This document shows positions 6,934-7,489 of a DNA stretch of 7,489 bases, piece after piece; the first letter of the stretch is position 1; every line of letters begins with the position of its first letter. The DNA is from an uncultured Faecalibacterium sp. Its GTDB lineage: Bacteria; Bacillota; Clostridia; Oscillospirales; Ruminococcaceae. Where the stretch lies: assembly GCA_902463905.1 (NCBI GenBank), contig CABQHF010000100.1, positions 1 through 7,489 on the forward strand, written 5' to 3'. The notes under the pieces were generated by a model, which was not told the origin of the DNA, did no database searches, and was given only the letters and a program-made list of their open reading frames with translations. Both the position numbers and the translations under genes were made by a program.

Positions 6934-7489
6934 GCACCCTCCTGATTCCGGCGGATGAGCAGCCCGATGACTACCGGGGCACCGAACACGGCGGTGACCG
7001 CGCTGATGGAAAGTTCGGTGGGAGCAAACAGGCTGCGGGCGATCAGGTCGCACAGCAGGCAGAAGGCCGCGCCGCCCAGGCAGCAGCCCGGCAGCACCAC
7101 CAGCGGCTTTGCACTGCCCAGCAGCTGCTTGACCAGATGGGGCACTGCAATGCCAACAAAGGAGATGGGCCCCGCAAAAGCGGTGACGCAGGCCGCCAGC
7201 AGGCTGGAAAGCAGTACCAGCAGCCGGGAAAAGCGCCGGACGTTCACGCCCACGCTCTGGGCATAGGCCTCACCCATCTGGTAGGCACTCATGGGCTTGG
7301 AAAGGCAGAAAGCCACGGCCAGCGCAGGCAGCACTACCAGCGCGGCCGCCCGCACATTGCCCCAGGTCATACCGGAAAAGCTGCCCTGGGACCAGTTGTG
7401 CAGGTTGACGATGTTGGAATCCTGCGCGAAGGCTACCACGAACTCGGTGATGGCGGAACAGATGTAGCCGATCATGACGCCGCAGATGA
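6930..7489 (-). CDS. FecCD/BtuC-family ABC transporter permease, C-terminal part (5' end outside window)
   Basis: This is the last roughly 185 codons of a membrane permease of the FecCD family (BtuC, FhuB, FepD type), which import corrinoids, haem or iron-siderophores as dimers with an ATPase and a binding protein. The family usually has about 330-350 residues, so nearly half is missing beyond the right edge; the frame stays open to base 7489 and the ATG at 7475 is internal. Visible family marks are the GSFSGMTW block, the cytoplasmic loop GEAYAQSVGVNVRR that contacts the ATPase, the AGPISFVGIAVPHLVK segment, and the C-terminal ARSLFAPTELSISAVTAVFG region, separated by hydrophobic membrane spans. 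The TGA stop overlaps the ATG of the downstream ATPase-CbiD gene, so the two are translationally coupled. Leading a cobalamin operon favours corrinoid (BtuC-like) transport, but cobalt-complex, haem or siderophore uptake cannot be excluded from sequence. Confidence 0.9.
   Translation of the reverse strand, partial: ICGVMIGYICSAITEFVVAFAQDSNIVNLHNWSQGSFSGMTWGNVRAAALVVLPALAVAFCLSKPMSAYQMGEAYAQSVGVNVRRFSRLLVLLSSLLAACVTAFAGPISFVGIAVPHLVKQLLGSAKPLVVLPGCCLGGAAFCLLCDLIARSLFAPTELSISAVTAVFGAPVVIGLLIRRNQEGA
6938..6943 (-). promoter_or_regulatory. Ribosome binding site of the ATPase-CbiD gene, with tandem ATG codons
   Basis: AGGAGG read on the minus strand, inside the last codons of the permease gene. 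Two adjacent ATG codons follow, at 6933 and 6930. The spacers are 4 and 7 bases, so the second ATG has the better spacing. The choice changes the protein by one methionine only. Confidence 0.7.

Larger units (their letters stand above)
1..7489 (-). other. Continuous minus-strand cobalamin operon segment
   Basis: All eight genes read leftwards. Seven junctions measured from the sequence are: permease/ATPase-CbiD overlap 4 (or 1), cbiD/cbiL overlap 16 (or 4), cbiL/cbiF gap of 5, cbiF/cbiG overlap 4, cbiG/cbiH overlap 8, cbiH/cbiJ overlap 4, cbiJ/cbiET overlap 4. No hairpin followed by a T-run, tRNA, repeat array, insertion sequence or riboswitch-like leader is visible, and there is no noncoding space for one. 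The promoter, and any cobalamin riboswitch controlling the operon, should lie upstream of the right edge. Confidence 0.85.

Noticed and set aside
5026..6945. A 639-codon open frame on the plus strand, antisense to the ATPase-CbiD gene.
   Set aside because: Its translation is rich in Gly, Gln and His with no recognisable motif, while the minus strand carries two complete conserved domains. Long antisense frames are expected opposite G+C-rich genes with strong third-position bias.
6934..7053. Extension of the ATPase-CbiD frame upstream to an ATG at 7053.
   Set aside because: The extra 40 residues are Arg/His/Pro-rich, lie wholly inside the permease gene and match no ATPase N terminus; the ribosome site at 6943-6938 points to 6933 or 6930.

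Overview
This window is one stretch of a cobalamin (vitamin B12) biosynthesis operon. All eight genes lie on the minus strand and are transcribed from right to left. CbiG and CbiD mark the pathway as the anaerobic, early-cobalt-insertion route. The DNA is G+C rich, genes are packed with 4-16 base overlaps, ATG starts and AGGAGG-like ribosome binding sites. Together these suggest an anaerobic, relatively high-GC Firmicute, plausibly a gut Oscillospirales bacterium of the Faecalibacterium/Gemmiger/Subdoligranulum type. That taxonomic guess rests on protein style and composition by eye, not on a search.

Layout in transcription order: (1) 7489-6930, the C-terminal part of a FecCD/BtuC-type ABC transporter permease, cut by the window edge; (2) 6933-5011, one 640-residue reading frame joining a FecE/BtuD-type ABC ATPase to a complete CbiD; (3) 5026-4310, cbiL; (4) 4304-3543, cbiF; (5) 3546-2548, cbiG; (6) 2555-1821, cbiH; (7) 1824-1084, cbiJ; (8) 1087-1, a CbiE-CbiT fusion (CobL type) running off the left edge.

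The enzymes cover a continuous block of the corrin-ring pathway: C20 methylation (CbiL), C17 methylation and ring contraction (CbiH), C11 methylation (CbiF), lactone opening with loss of the two-carbon C20 fragment (CbiG), C1 methylation (CbiD), reduction (CbiJ), then C5 and C15 methylation with decarboxylation (CbiE-CbiT). The next enzyme, CbiC, and the cobalt chelatase, amidases and nucleotide-loop enzymes are not here and presumably lie outside the window or elsewhere in the genome. The transporter genes at the upstream end are translationally coupled to the biosynthetic genes, so uptake of a corrinoid, cobalt or another metal complex is probably co-expressed with synthesis.

The largest gap between genes is 5 bases, so there is no room for an internal promoter region, riboswitch, terminator or RNA gene outside coding sequence, and I see none. 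The most unusual element is the ABC ATPase-CbiD fusion: a transport motor and a corrin methyltransferase in one polypeptide, with no start codon available to make CbiD separately. Everything else is a well-formed, conventional set of cobalamin genes.
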